From an uncultured Sphaerochaeta sp. (lineage in GTDB: Bacteria > Spirochaetota > Spirochaetia > Sphaerochaetales > Sphaerochaetaceae), in assembly GCF_963677075.1 (NCBI RefSeq), contig NZ_OY781873.1, positions 2,753,715 through 2,817,714 of the forward strand: a stretch of DNA of 64,000 nt, read 5' to 3'. A program made the translations under genes and the position numbers. Shown here one piece after another: positions 26,894 through 34,874 of this stretch. The notes under the pieces are model-generated. The model was not told where the DNA came from. It worked only from the letters and a program-made list of their open reading frames with translations, and did no database searches. The first letter of the stretch is position 1. Every line of letters starts with the position of its first letter.

Positions 26894-29800
26894 TTACGCT
26901 TCTACATATCCAAGCAGGTAGCTGTATGAGGTGTATACCTCTTCGATCAAGGCGGCAACCTCATCAGTAATGCCTTCCTCTTCCCCTACCAGGATACCGT
27001 CTGCGTCCATCTCGCACTCGTAGGTTTTCCCATCGAGGCGAACCAGGATATCCTCACCTTCAACGAAGAATCCACTGTTCTCTGAGTTCTCAAAATCATC
27101 CATTCGGCTGAAGAGCGTGAACTTCTTGCGATAGGGACCGCCATCGTAGGGACAGAACGTTTCACAGTTGCCACACTCGTTGCAGTATGCATCGAGGTGG
27201 AGAATCTGGAATGGGTCTGCAAACAACCCAAGATTCCTTACATCAATGGCAACGTTTGCGCGGTTCGGACATACATCCACGCACTTATTGCAGAGATAGG
27301 AACATTCCATGCAGCGGGCAGCCTCAGTTGCTGCAAATTCCTTATCGCCGAACTCCTTCGAAGAGAGAATTTTGCTCTTCTTGTCAGTTACGTCTGCAAA
27401 GAACTCATTCTCATCATTTTCGAGCTGCACTCTCTCTTCGTCGCTCATCTCTTCTTCTTCAAATGCTTCATCATCGTGGTCATGGTCACAATGCTCATCG
27501 TGCACATGCTCGCTCTCTTCCTCTTCAGGACCAAGCACCTTGTCGATGGCGGCTTCAACTGCCGCTCTAGCACTAGCAATACACCTTACCACAGTAGAAG
27601 GACCACTCTGTGCATCACCAATGACGTATACATCTGATACTTCTGACTCCTTGGTCTCCTCGTCTGCCTTTGCCCAACCCTTCTCGTTGACAGGCACTCC
27701 GTACCAAGTAAGCTTCTCTGTATCAGCATGTTCACCAATTGCAGTAATCATGGTGTCTGCTTCAATGGTGAAGGTCTCTTCAGTCGCCACGGGTCTTCGT
27801 CTTCCGCTGGCATCCATTTCACCGAGCTCCATCTTTCGGACGGTGAGCATATTGCCATCGAAGCGTTCAGGATTTGCAAGGAAGATGAACTCAACATTCT
27901 CTTCCTGTGCCATACCATACTCTTCATGGTCGGCCGGCATCTCCTTTTCGGTTCTTCGGTAGATTACTGAAACCTTCTCAACACCCTTGATCCGGGTAGC
28001 GGCACGTGCGCTATCCATTGCAGTATTTCCACCACCGACAACCACAACATGCTTGCCAAGGGAAAGGGTTGATGGATCTTTCCTGAATGCGGAGAGGAAG
28101 GAGAGAGAGGGTCTTACCCTGCTCCGGTCCCCCTGCAAGGGGATATCATTGTCTACTTCGCTTCCGATTGCGTAGAAGATACGGGAGTAACCCTGGGCAC
28201 GTAGTGCTTCTACGGTCATTTTCTCTGCATCTACTCCATAATTGAACTGTACGCCATGAGCCTTGATGAATTCGACATCACTTTCAATTGCTTCCACAGG
28301 AAGGCGGAATCCAGGGATGACATGGCGAACCACACCACCTGCACTCTCTTCCCTTTCGAAGACAGCGGTATCGAAACCTGCTCTCGCAAGGAAATATGCT
28401 GCAGAAAGTCCGGCAGGACCTGCCCCAACAACTGCTGCCTTGATTTCAGCTTTATCAGTCGGGCCTTCCCATAGCTGCTTATACTCTTCAAATCCGTTCT
28501 CTACTGCAATACGCTTCATATCACGGATACGAACTGCTCCCTCATAATCCATGCGGGTACAGTGCAGCTGGCACTGGTGGTCACAAATGTGACCGGTGAT
28601 GGCGGGAAGTGCGTTCTTGTCGTAGATGACTGCCAAGGCTTCCCCATAGCGTCCCTGACCAACAAGCTGGACATACTCAGGTACGTCCTGATGGATCGGA
28701 CAAGCAGTTTGACAAGGCGCAACATAGCAATCAAAGAGGGGTAGCTTCTCCCCAATCTTCACGGTATCAGTTCCCCTGAAGTCTTTTTCAGCTACGGCAT
28801 ACTTACCCGCTCGTGCATCCTCTGAGAGCTTTTCGAGTTTCTTGACATCAATGCCATCCATCTTCCAGGCATCACTCTCTTCAAGAATTTCCACAAGCTG
28901 TTTCATGCGGGTGTAGCCACCTGGCTTGAGCATATCGGTTGCCAGGGTAATTGGCCTGATACCACTCTCAAACAGAGCCTTGATCGTAAAGGCATTGGCA
29001 CCACCACTGTAGCTGATGGGAAGCTTGCCGTTAAATTCCTTGCTGAGCTTAAGTCCCACAGTTGTGGAGATAGGAAGCAAGGTACGACCTGACATGTACA
29101 TCTCACCACCGGGGAGTACTCCCTGGTCGTTTACTGATCCAAGGGTGTTGGTCAGTTTTACACCAAAACCCCTGCCCTCTTTCTTTGCGAGGTCAACCAG
29201 GCGATGCAACATGGCTATTGCATCAGGGTACTGCAGGTCGTGCTCAAAGCTTTCCTTGCTGATGGTAAGGTAGTCAAAGCCCAGATCATCGAGAATCTTG
29301 CGGACTGTATCAAACCCGAGCAGCGTTGGGTTAAGTTTAACAAAGGTGTCTACCTTCTTCTCTGTCAGCATATAGCTGCAGATTGCTTCAATTTCTTTTG
29401 GAGGACATCCATGCATGGTACTGAGCGTGGTCGATGGGCTGATATTCCAGCTGATCTTCTCAGTGATGCCTTTTACCTTCTTCTCGAGCCCTTCCCAAGG
29501 AGTGCCTTCGAACAAACCCTCTTCGATCAGTGCTTCCAGCTCCTGCAAGTACTCTGCAAAGCGTTCATCTTTGCGAGCGTCGATCATGGAGTCAATGAAT
29601 TTCTGCATCTTCTCTGTCTTGATGCCTTCAAGGTTGTAGCCAACAGACATATTAAAGATAAAGGAAGGCTTACCGAACTTACCTTTCTGCATCACTGCTT
29701 CCAGTAGATGCAGGATAATCCAAGCTTTTGCATACTCGTCCCATGCTTTGGGAAGGGTAAACTCACTGGACCATTCGACGTTGTATCCTTCATCCCGTGC

Positions 29801-30097
29801 ATCAATACAGGGTTTCTCAATCTCCAAGGTATCAAGCACCTGGACTGTCTTCAACTCCATGAATCTGCCACCGACAAGATAGCTTGCGATGATATTCTGG
29901 GCCAACTGGGTGTGGGGGCCTGCAGCAGGTCCGCAGGGTGTGGCACAACTCTGGGAGAATACGTTCAGGCTGTGCTTGCCGCTCTCATGATAAAATTGTT
30001 CTTCGGCAATACCGAATATGGTATGGTGATTTCTGTACTCACCAACGATACGGCTAATAAGTTCCGTGAAGGGAACTGGGCGCATAATGTCTCCCAT
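26894..30097 (-). CDS. ygfK: YgfK, Fe-S flavoprotein (putative selenate reductase subunit family)
   Basis: 1067 aa (E. coli YgfK is about 1030). Residues 1-430 resemble a dihydroorotate dehydrogenase-type barrel. Residues about 460-850 are a GltD-like module: Cys-rich CYVAPCQTACPIHQDVPEY and CDHQCQLHC, then FAD motif VVGAGPAGLSAAYFLARAG and NADPH motif VVVGGGNTAMDSARAA. The C-terminus holds ferredoxin motifs CMECSYLCNKCVDVCP and CNECGNCETFCP. An acidic His/Cys-rich insert (about 857-900, with HVHDEHCDHDHDDE) precedes them. It probably passes electrons to or from the purine ring with XdhD/YgfM. The MGDIMRP start and AAGGAG confirm 30097. Confidence 0.92.
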   Translation of the reverse strand: MGDIMRPVPFTELISRIVGEYRNHHTIFGIAEEQFYHESGKHSLNVFSQSCATPCGPAAGPHTQLAQNIIASYLVGGRFMELKTVQVLDTLEIEKPCIDARDEGYNVEWSSEFTLPKAWDEYAKAWIILHLLEAVMQKGKFGKPSFIFNMSVGYNLEGIKTEKMQKFIDSMIDARKDERFAEYLQELEALIEEGLFEGTPWEGLEKKVKGITEKISWNISPSTTLSTMHGCPPKEIEAICSYMLTEKKVDTFVKLNPTLLGFDTVRKILDDLGFDYLTISKESFEHDLQYPDAIAMLHRLVDLAKKEGRGFGVKLTNTLGSVNDQGVLPGGEMYMSGRTLLPISTTVGLKLSKEFNGKLPISYSGGANAFTIKALFESGIRPITLATDMLKPGGYTRMKQLVEILEESDAWKMDGIDVKKLEKLSEDARAGKYAVAEKDFRGTDTVKIGEKLPLFDCYVAPCQTACPIHQDVPEYVQLVGQGRYGEALAVIYDKNALPAITGHICDHQCQLHCTRMDYEGAVRIRDMKRIAVENGFEEYKQLWEGPTDKAEIKAAVVGAGPAGLSAAYFLARAGFDTAVFEREESAGGVVRHVIPGFRLPVEAIESDVEFIKAHGVQFNYGVDAEKMTVEALRAQGYSRIFYAIGSEVDNDIPLQGDRSRVRPSLSFLSAFRKDPSTLSLGKHVVVVGGGNTAMDSARAATRIKGVEKVSVIYRRTEKEMPADHEEYGMAQEENVEFIFLANPERFDGNMLTVRKMELGEMDASGRRRPVATEETFTIEADTMITAIGEHADTEKLTWYGVPVNEKGWAKADEETKESEVSDVYVIGDAQSGPSTVVRCIASARAAVEAAIDKVLGPEEEESEHVHDEHCDHDHDDEAFEEEEMSDEERVQLENDENEFFADVTDKKSKILSSKEFGDKEFAATEAARCMECSYLCNKCVDVCPNRANVAIDVRNLGLFADPFQILHLDAYCNECGNCETFCPYDGGPYRKKFTLFSRMDDFENSENSGFFVEGEDILVRLDGKTYECEMDADGILVGEEEGITDEVAALIEEVYTSYSYLLGYVEA

Positions 30098-30147
30098 TAC
30101 TCACTCCTTCGAAAGGTGTCGCCGGGTTCACTACCCGACCCTTTCTC

Positions 30148-30175
30148 ATTCTAATGCAGATTGAAGAGAAGTCAA
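30148..30175 (-). promoter_or_regulatory. Promoter of the ygfK operon
   Basis: Minus strand TTGACT (30175-30170) and TAGAAT (30153-30148), 16 bp apart, giving a leader of about 45 nt before the ygfK start. Confidence 0.7.
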
Positions 30176-30182
30176 TATTTTT

Positions 30183-30198
30183 TGCAACATTTCGCAAC
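30183..30198. promoter_or_regulatory. TGCAAC-ATTT-CGCAAC direct repeat (candidate activator site, site 4)
   Basis: Lies 7 bp upstream of the ygfK -35, a position where an activator would touch RNA polymerase. It differs from site 2 by one base (C for T in the second unit). Confidence 0.55.
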
Positions 30199-30403
30199 AA
30201 ACATTTCATACCAACAATGAACACCCTCTATGAAATTCTTTGTATATCCTCAAATACCAACGGCCTACAAAAAAGGATCTCTTCTGGTATGAGTATAGCA
30301 TCAATGCCCATCGAAAAAAACGCACTTTTCGCTAGTATTATCGATTCTAACTACCACTTAGCGCAAATTAGTTTTCAAAAATTCAACTTTTACGAATATT
30401 CTC
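30199..30403. other. A+T-rich intergenic region between the divergent promoters
   Basis: The ygfK to PLP-enzyme gap (30098-30479) contains both promoters and the direct repeat. The middle part is A+T-rich, repeats ATACCAAC twice (30208 and 30254 region), and shows no convincing gene or RNA fold. Confidence 0.4.
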
Positions 30404-30431
30404 TTTACATTTTTTCTCATTACGGTATACT
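30404..30431 (+). promoter_or_regulatory. Promoter of the PLP-enzyme/threonine synthase-like pair
   Basis: TTTACA (30404-30409) and TATACT (30426-30431) are 16 bp apart; the ATG at 30480 follows a GGAGG at about 30470. Confidence 0.7.
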
Positions 30432-30479
30432 TGACTAATCTAAAAAACAGTAACCAAGTGTCACCACGGAGGAATAGGC

Positions 30480-31946
30480 ATGCTAATTAATTTGAATGTC
30501 AATGAAGAAGTACGGAAAAAGAATATCCAACGTTGTAGGGAGAAAAACATTTTGCTACCTACGTTTAAGCAGATGATGGATCCTTCAACCGTACCAGCTG
30601 ATATTAAAGAGAAACTTACCCATGTAGGACTTTGGGATGTCGACCCGACGAACCTGTTCAGGATCACCTGGAAGAACGAGCCTACCAAGCAGGGTGGAAC
30701 CTTTGGTGGTGTGAATTATATTGAAGTTCCTCGCGAAATTACCGGTGTTAAGGCAAGAATCCTTGCCCTGGTCGGAAAATGGTTCCCGACTGGTGCTCAC
30801 AAAGTTGGAGCAACCTATGGATGTCTGGCTCCCGCACTGGTTTCTGGAAACTTTGACTCTGTTCACCAGCAGGCTGTCTGGCCTTCCACCGGTAACTACT
30901 GCCGTGGTGGTGCATATAACAGTGTATTGCTGAACTGCGATTCCATTGCAATTCTCCCTGAAGAGATGAGCCAAGAACGATTCAATTGGCTTAAGAGTGT
31001 CGCTGGAGAAGTAATTGCAACCCCAGGTTGTGAGTCCAACGTCAAGGAAATCTTCGACAAGTGCCATGAACTCGATGCTGAAAGAGGCCACAACATTGTC
31101 ATCTTCAACCAGTTTGACCAGTTCGGAAACTACCTCTGGCACTATAAGGTAACTGGAGCTGCAATCCTCGAAGCACTCAAGCAAGAGAATGTCGACCCCG
31201 AGAATGTTCGTGGGTATGTTTCAGCTACTGGAAGTGGCGGCACTCTGGCTGCAGGTGACTTCCTCAAGGAACATTTCCACAATCTCAAGATTGTGGCTGC
31301 AGAAGCATTGCAGTGCCCAACTCTCCTCCGCAATGGGTTTGGTGGACACCGTATCGAAGGAATTGGCGACAAGCACGTTCCCTGGGTACACAATGTAAAG
31401 AATACCGATATGATCGCAGCCGTTGATGACCAGGACTGCATGGATCTCTACCGCTTGTTCAATGATCCTGTTGGTATCGAGTACCTCAAGAAAATGGGAT
31501 TGGATTCCAAGGAAATCGCTGACTTGGACCTCTATGGCATCAGTGGCATCGGTAATGTACTGGCAGCCATCAAGATGGCAAAATACTACGAGATGGAAGA
31601 AGATGATGTTATCTTCACCGTCCTCACCGACAGCTCGGAGATGTACACCTCCCGCTTGAAGGAGCAGGATGAGATTCAGGGTAAGTTCGACGAGAGTGCA
31701 GCAATTCGCGCACTTGCAGCTTGTGCTCATGCACAGGGCATCGATAACCTGAAGGAACTTAACTACTACGATCGTCTGGCTGTACACAATCTGAAGTACT
31801 ATACTTGGGTAGAGCAGCAGGGCAAGACCTATGAGGAAATCAATGCACAGTGGTATGATAAGAACTACTGGAAAGATATTCCCAAAATGGCTGACCAGAT
31901 CGACGAGTTGATCGAGGCGTTCAACAAGGAAATATTGGCCAAATAG
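30480..31946 (+). CDS. PLP-dependent enzyme, fold type II (cysteine synthase/TrpB-like)
   Basis: 488-aa cytosolic enzyme. The likely PLP lysine is in KWFPTGAHKVGATYG near residue 105, and a glycine-rich phosphate loop appears in SATGSGGTLAAGD. It is not close to E. coli YgeX (diaminopropionate ammonia-lyase, about 400 aa), which normally sits at this place in ygeW-ygfK clusters. It is transcribed divergently from ygfK with its own strong promoter. An ammonia-lyase or beta-replacement role on a 2,3-diaminopropionate-type intermediate is a contextual inference; other beta-elimination substrates are equally possible. Confidence 0.75.
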   Translation: MLINLNVNEEVRKKNIQRCREKNILLPTFKQMMDPSTVPADIKEKLTHVGLWDVDPTNLFRITWKNEPTKQGGTFGGVNYIEVPREITGVKARILALVGKWFPTGAHKVGATYGCLAPALVSGNFDSVHQQAVWPSTGNYCRGGAYNSVLLNCDSIAILPEEMSQERFNWLKSVAGEVIATPGCESNVKEIFDKCHELDAERGHNIVIFNQFDQFGNYLWHYKVTGAAILEALKQENVDPENVRGYVSATGSGGTLAAGDFLKEHFHNLKIVAAEALQCPTLLRNGFGGHRIEGIGDKHVPWVHNVKNTDMIAAVDDQDCMDLYRLFNDPVGIEYLKKMGLDSKEIADLDLYGISGIGNVLAAIKMAKYYEMEEDDVIFTVLTDSSEMYTSRLKEQDEIQGKFDESAAIRALAACAHAQGIDNLKELNYYDRLAVHNLKYYTWVEQQGKTYEEINAQWYDKNYWKDIPKMADQIDELIEAFNKEILAK

Positions 31947-31964
31947 GTCAAGCAAAGCAATAAG

Positions 31965-31990
31965 TGCCGGGCCTTGTGTCCGGCATTTTC
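31965..31990 (+). terminator. Weak hairpin between the PLP enzyme and the threonine synthase-like gene
   Basis: TGCCGG pairs with CCGGCA over a 9-nt loop, then TTTTC. It could cause partial termination so that the second gene is made at a lower level. Confidence 0.5.
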
Positions 31991-32009
31991 TATATGATGA
32001 GGAGGAACC

Positions 32010-33233
32010 ATGCGTTTTACCTATGAATGTTGTGACTGCGGTGCAGTCTATGAGACGGATGAGGTATTCTACCAATGCCCTACCTGTGCCAAAGAGAATG
32101 ATGGCACCTCATTTCCCAAAGGGAATGTAATCGTCAAATTGAATAAGGAAGATGTACAGAAACTTGCAAAGCAGGACCATGTCTCTATGTATGATTTCTT
32201 CCCCTACCCGGTCCCTGACAAGGATGTCTATCCAGTTGGAGGAACTCCTGTCGCAAAACCAAAACGGCTTGCTACCAAGTACGGACTGAAGAACCTGGTC
32301 TGCAAACTGGACAGTGCACTGCCTTCAGGGTCTTTCAAGGATCGTGCGAGTCAGCTGATCGCTGCTCAGGCATTGTATCACAACCAGCATAAGATAGCCT
32401 TGGCGTCCACGGGGAATGCGGGAGCTGCGATGAGTTGCGCTGGGGCTGCTTACGGCCTTGAGATTGTTCTTTTTGTACCAGCAACTGCTCCGGTCAATAA
32501 GTTGATGCAGAGTGTGTTGTATGGAGCAACTGTTGTTCCGGTAAAGGGCAGTTATGATGATGCTTTTGCACTCTCCATCGCTTATACCGATGAGTTCGGA
32601 GGGATCAACAGGAATACTGCTTACAACCCTATGACCATCGAGGGAAAGAAGAGTGTTTCCATTGAGCTGTTTGAGCAACTGGGACGCAAGGTGCCTGACG
32701 TGGTATATGTACCTGTTGGTGATGGTTGTATTTTCGCTGGTGTTTATAAGGGCTTCTATGACCTGAAGGAAGCTGGTTTGATCGAGAAAGTCCCTCAACT
32801 TGTTTGTGCACAGAGCAAGCAGAGTAATGCGATCAGCACCGCTTGGAAGAGCGGTGATTTCACCAACCTTCCGAAGGCTACCACCCGTGCTGATTCAATC
32901 AGTGTAGAGAGCCCTGCCAACGGCAGAATGGCGGTAAGGTACATTAACGAGAGTAATGGCTGGGCAACAGAGGTAGACGACCAAGCAATCCTCGATGCAC
33001 AGCTTGAGCTTGCCAAGGAAGCAGGAATTTTTGTAGAACCTGCTGCTGCTTGTGCTTGGGCAGCGCTTAGAGCTGATAGCGAAATGCTTAGAGAGAAGTT
33101 TGGTGAGGATGTTGAGGTTTGCTGCTTGCTTACCGGTACAGGCTTCAAGGATATGGCTGTTTTTGAGGGTAAAGTCTCCATTCCAGAGGCAATCGAGAAC
33201 AGCAAAGAGGCGGTCAGAAATCGTTTCAAGTAA
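32010..33233 (+). CDS. Threonine synthase-like PLP enzyme
   Basis: 407 aa, threonine synthase family. An N-terminal zinc-ribbon-like part (CDCGAVYETDEVFYQCPTC) is followed by the PLP lysine motif SGSFKDRASQLIAA near residue 110, the asparagine loop ASTGNAGAAMSCAG, and a phosphate-binding TGTGFKD near the C-terminus. The classical reaction is O-phosphohomoserine to threonine. No other threonine gene is near, and the gene sits 63 bp behind the fold II enzyme in the purine cluster, so it may have a different lyase role. Call it thrC only with caution. Confidence 0.8.
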   Translation: MRFTYECCDCGAVYETDEVFYQCPTCAKENDGTSFPKGNVIVKLNKEDVQKLAKQDHVSMYDFFPYPVPDKDVYPVGGTPVAKPKRLATKYGLKNLVCKLDSALPSGSFKDRASQLIAAQALYHNQHKIALASTGNAGAAMSCAGAAYGLEIVLFVPATAPVNKLMQSVLYGATVVPVKGSYDDAFALSIAYTDEFGGINRNTAYNPMTIEGKKSVSIELFEQLGRKVPDVVYVPVGDGCIFAGVYKGFYDLKEAGLIEKVPQLVCAQSKQSNAISTAWKSGDFTNLPKATTRADSISVESPANGRMAVRYINESNGWATEVDDQAILDAQLELAKEAGIFVEPAAACAWAALRADSEMLREKFGEDVEVCCLLTGTGFKDMAVFEGKVSIPEAIENSKEAVRNRFK

Positions 33234-33242
33234 AAAAACAGA

Positions 33243-33279
33243 AGAAAGCGGTGCCAAAAGGCACCGCAATCTTCTTTCT
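33243..33279 (+). terminator. Terminator after the threonine synthase-like gene
   Basis: Perfect 8-bp stem GCGGTGCC/GGCACCGC with AAAA loop, extended by AGAA/TTCT pairing and ending in a T-rich run. Confidence 0.85.
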
Positions 33280-33282
33280 CCT

Positions 33283-33311
33283 TTGACAAAATTGCCCGCT
33301 TACAGTACCTT
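33283..33311 (+). promoter_or_regulatory. Promoter of the coiled-coil protein gene
   Basis: Consensus -35 TTGACA (33283-33288), 17-bp spacer and a weak -10 TACCTT (33306-33311). Confidence 0.45.
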
Positions 33312-33335
33312 TTGTCCTGTGATGAGGAGATTCGC

Positions 33336-33809
33336 ATGGAAAGTTTTCTGATCGGTCTTGGAATCGGAGTAGTACTCGCCATTGTCCTCGTGGTTACCAT
33401 GTCTGTTAAACGGCATAAGGAGATCCTTGCAGCAAACAAGGAAACCGAGCGGCTGAAGCGGATGCTGACTGACCGAATGGACTTGGAAAGCGAAGGTCTG
33501 TCCAAGCTGAAAGAACAAAACGAAGAGCTGAAGAAGCAGAATGAGAACCTGCGCATCACGATGAACACATACTCACAAAAACCAGGCAGGAAGGAACTTG
33601 CTCGTCTGCAGGTCTACCAACTTGCTGTCGATCGACTGACGATCAATAGTCCTGGCTTTGGTGCCGCCTGGCAGGCAGCACTCAAGGAGAGTGAAGATGA
33701 GTTCCAGAAGACCTATGTCGGGGTACAGCCGTTTATAAAGCGTCTGATACCGACCAAGACAGAGGCAAATGTTCTCCCCCGTACGGTAGATACAGAGGAA
33801 GACAAGTAA
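33336..33809 (+). CDS. Membrane-anchored coiled-coil protein of unknown function
   Basis: 157 aa. One N-terminal membrane helix (FLIGLGIGVVLAIVLVV, residues about 4-22) is followed by a long charged coiled coil (about 28-75: ETERLKRML, KEQNEELKKQNENL) and a C-terminal globular part. The layout recalls YhcB/ZapG- or RmuC-like envelope proteins but I do not recognise the family. I start at 33336, where GAGGAG is upstream, rather than 33312. tRNA-Leu follows 9 bp after the stop. Confidence 0.7.
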   Translation: MESFLIGLGIGVVLAIVLVVTMSVKRHKEILAANKETERLKRMLTDRMDLESEGLSKLKEQNEELKKQNENLRITMNTYSQKPGRKELARLQVYQLAVDRLTINSPGFGAAWQAALKESEDEFQKTYVGVQPFIKRLIPTKTEANVLPRTVDTEEDK

Positions 33810-33818
33810 TTAACACCA

Positions 33819-33902
33819 GCCGAAATGGTGGAATTGGTAGACACAAGGGACTTAAAATCCCTTGACCTTATGGTCGTGCGGGTTCAAGTCCCGCTTTCGG
33901 CA
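33819..33902 (+). tRNA. tRNA-Leu (anticodon UAA)
   Basis: 84-nt cloverleaf: acceptor GCCGAAA (33819-33825) pairs with TTTCGGC (33895-33901), discriminator A at 33902. The anticodon stem GGGAC-TTAAAAT-CCC holds TAA, a long variable arm follows (class II tRNA), and GGTTCAAGTCC is the T loop. CCA is not encoded. The CRISPR locus starts 50 bp downstream. Confidence 0.95.
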
Positions 33903-33952
33903 AAATCAGTAAATTTATAAAAAGACAACAAGGCCGGTTATTCCTATTTGAG

Positions 33953-33988
33953 GAAAGACCAGCTTTGTTAGATACACCTATCTCAAAC
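33953..33988 (-). repeat. Degenerate outlying CRISPR repeat
   Basis: The last ~22 nt (TTAGATACACCTATCTCAAAC) minus one base match the 3' part of the array repeat on the plus strand, while the remainder has drifted. It lies 91 nt from the next repeat unit, out of phase with the 66-bp period, at the end farthest from the leader, as expected for an old decaying unit. Confidence 0.6.
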
Positions 33989-34079
33989 AATCCACGCACC
34001 CACATGAGGTCTCCTCGAGAAAGATTTATAGAATTCAATGGATCTAATATTACTAGACAGATAATAGCAATATTGCTTC

Positions 34080-34775
34080 AGAGGAACCATTTCTTAGATA
34101 ACACCTATCTCAAACAGCCAGTTGGCAAGGATTGATGCAGGAGAGGGTCAGTAACCCTACGAGATAACACCTATCTCAAACTGAAAAATTTGGCAACAGG
34201 CTTTCCGATTCGGTCAGTAACCCTACGAGATAACACCTATCTCAAACAGGAACACCAGCATCAAGAAGGATGTCCTCGGTCAGTAACCCTACGAGATAAC
34301 ACCTATCTCAAACAGGAACACCAGCATCAAGAAGGATGTCCTCGGTCAGTAACCCTACGAGATAACACCTATCTCAAACCACCACACGGCTCTTACCATC
34401 AAATGAGGTGGTCAGTAACCCTACGAGATAACACCTATCTCAAACAACTTCCAAAGGAGTCCGCACATGATTTTGGGTCAGTAACCCTACGAGATAACAC
34501 CTATCTCAAACGATCTTTGCCTACTGGAGATACAGAGAACCGGTCAGTAACCCTACGAGATAACACCTATCTCAAACTCCACGCCATATCTTCGGGCAAG
34601 CTCCCTAGGTCAGTAACCCTACGAGATAACACCTATCTCAAACGGGTAGAAATACCTGTATTTACATGCAAATGGTCAGTAACCCTACGAGATAACACCT
34701 ATCTCAAACCTGGTCGGGATCCTCAATACGGTAGATACTGGTCAGTAACCCTACGAGATAACACCTATCTCAAAC
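34080..34775 (-). CRISPR. Type II-A CRISPR array, ten intact repeats plus one degenerate terminal repeat
   Basis: Intact 36-nt repeats begin at 34146, 34212, 34278, 34344, 34410, 34476, 34542, 34608, 34674 and 34740, all separated by 30-nt spacers (strict 66-bp period). The unit at 34080-34115 keeps only the last 20 nt. On the minus strand the repeat starts GTTTGAGATAGGTGTTATCT and ends GGGTTACTGACC. I orient transcription on the minus strand because the decayed repeats lie at the low-coordinate end, the cas operon points the same way, and the plus-strand tracrRNA candidate pairs with this strand. The spacers at 34248-34277 and 34314-34343 are identical. Confidence 0.97.
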
Positions 34776-34874
34776 CTCAACAACGCGCGTATTTTGATGT
34801 TTTACAATAGAAGCCTGATTTATGTAAACATACGTTGGCTGTTTTAGTCTGAGCATTTTTCATTCTTTCCTTCT
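34776..34874 (-). promoter_or_regulatory. CRISPR leader with candidate promoter
   Basis: About 99 bp between csn2 and the first repeat. On the minus strand TTTACA (34828-34823) and TGTAAA (34806-34801) are 16 bp apart, so transcription could start about 20 nt before the first repeat. The leader ends in TTGTTGAG directly at the repeat, similar to the TTGAG-type leader end that anchors spacer insertion in type II-A systems. Confidence 0.55.

Noticed and set aside
30154..30438. 94-codon plus-strand frame in the ygfK intergenic region
   Set aside because: It spans two promoters and the direct repeat, lacks a ribosome site and has A+T-driven codon use.
31221..32075. 284-codon minus-strand frame opposite the PLP enzyme gene
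   Set aside because: It crosses a terminator and the start of the next gene, and its residues show antisense-type composition.
34190..34810. 206-codon plus-strand reading frame with repeated SVTLRDNTYLK units
   Set aside because: The 66-bp CRISPR period is divisible by three, so the array reads as an artificial repeat protein. It is the CRISPR array itself.
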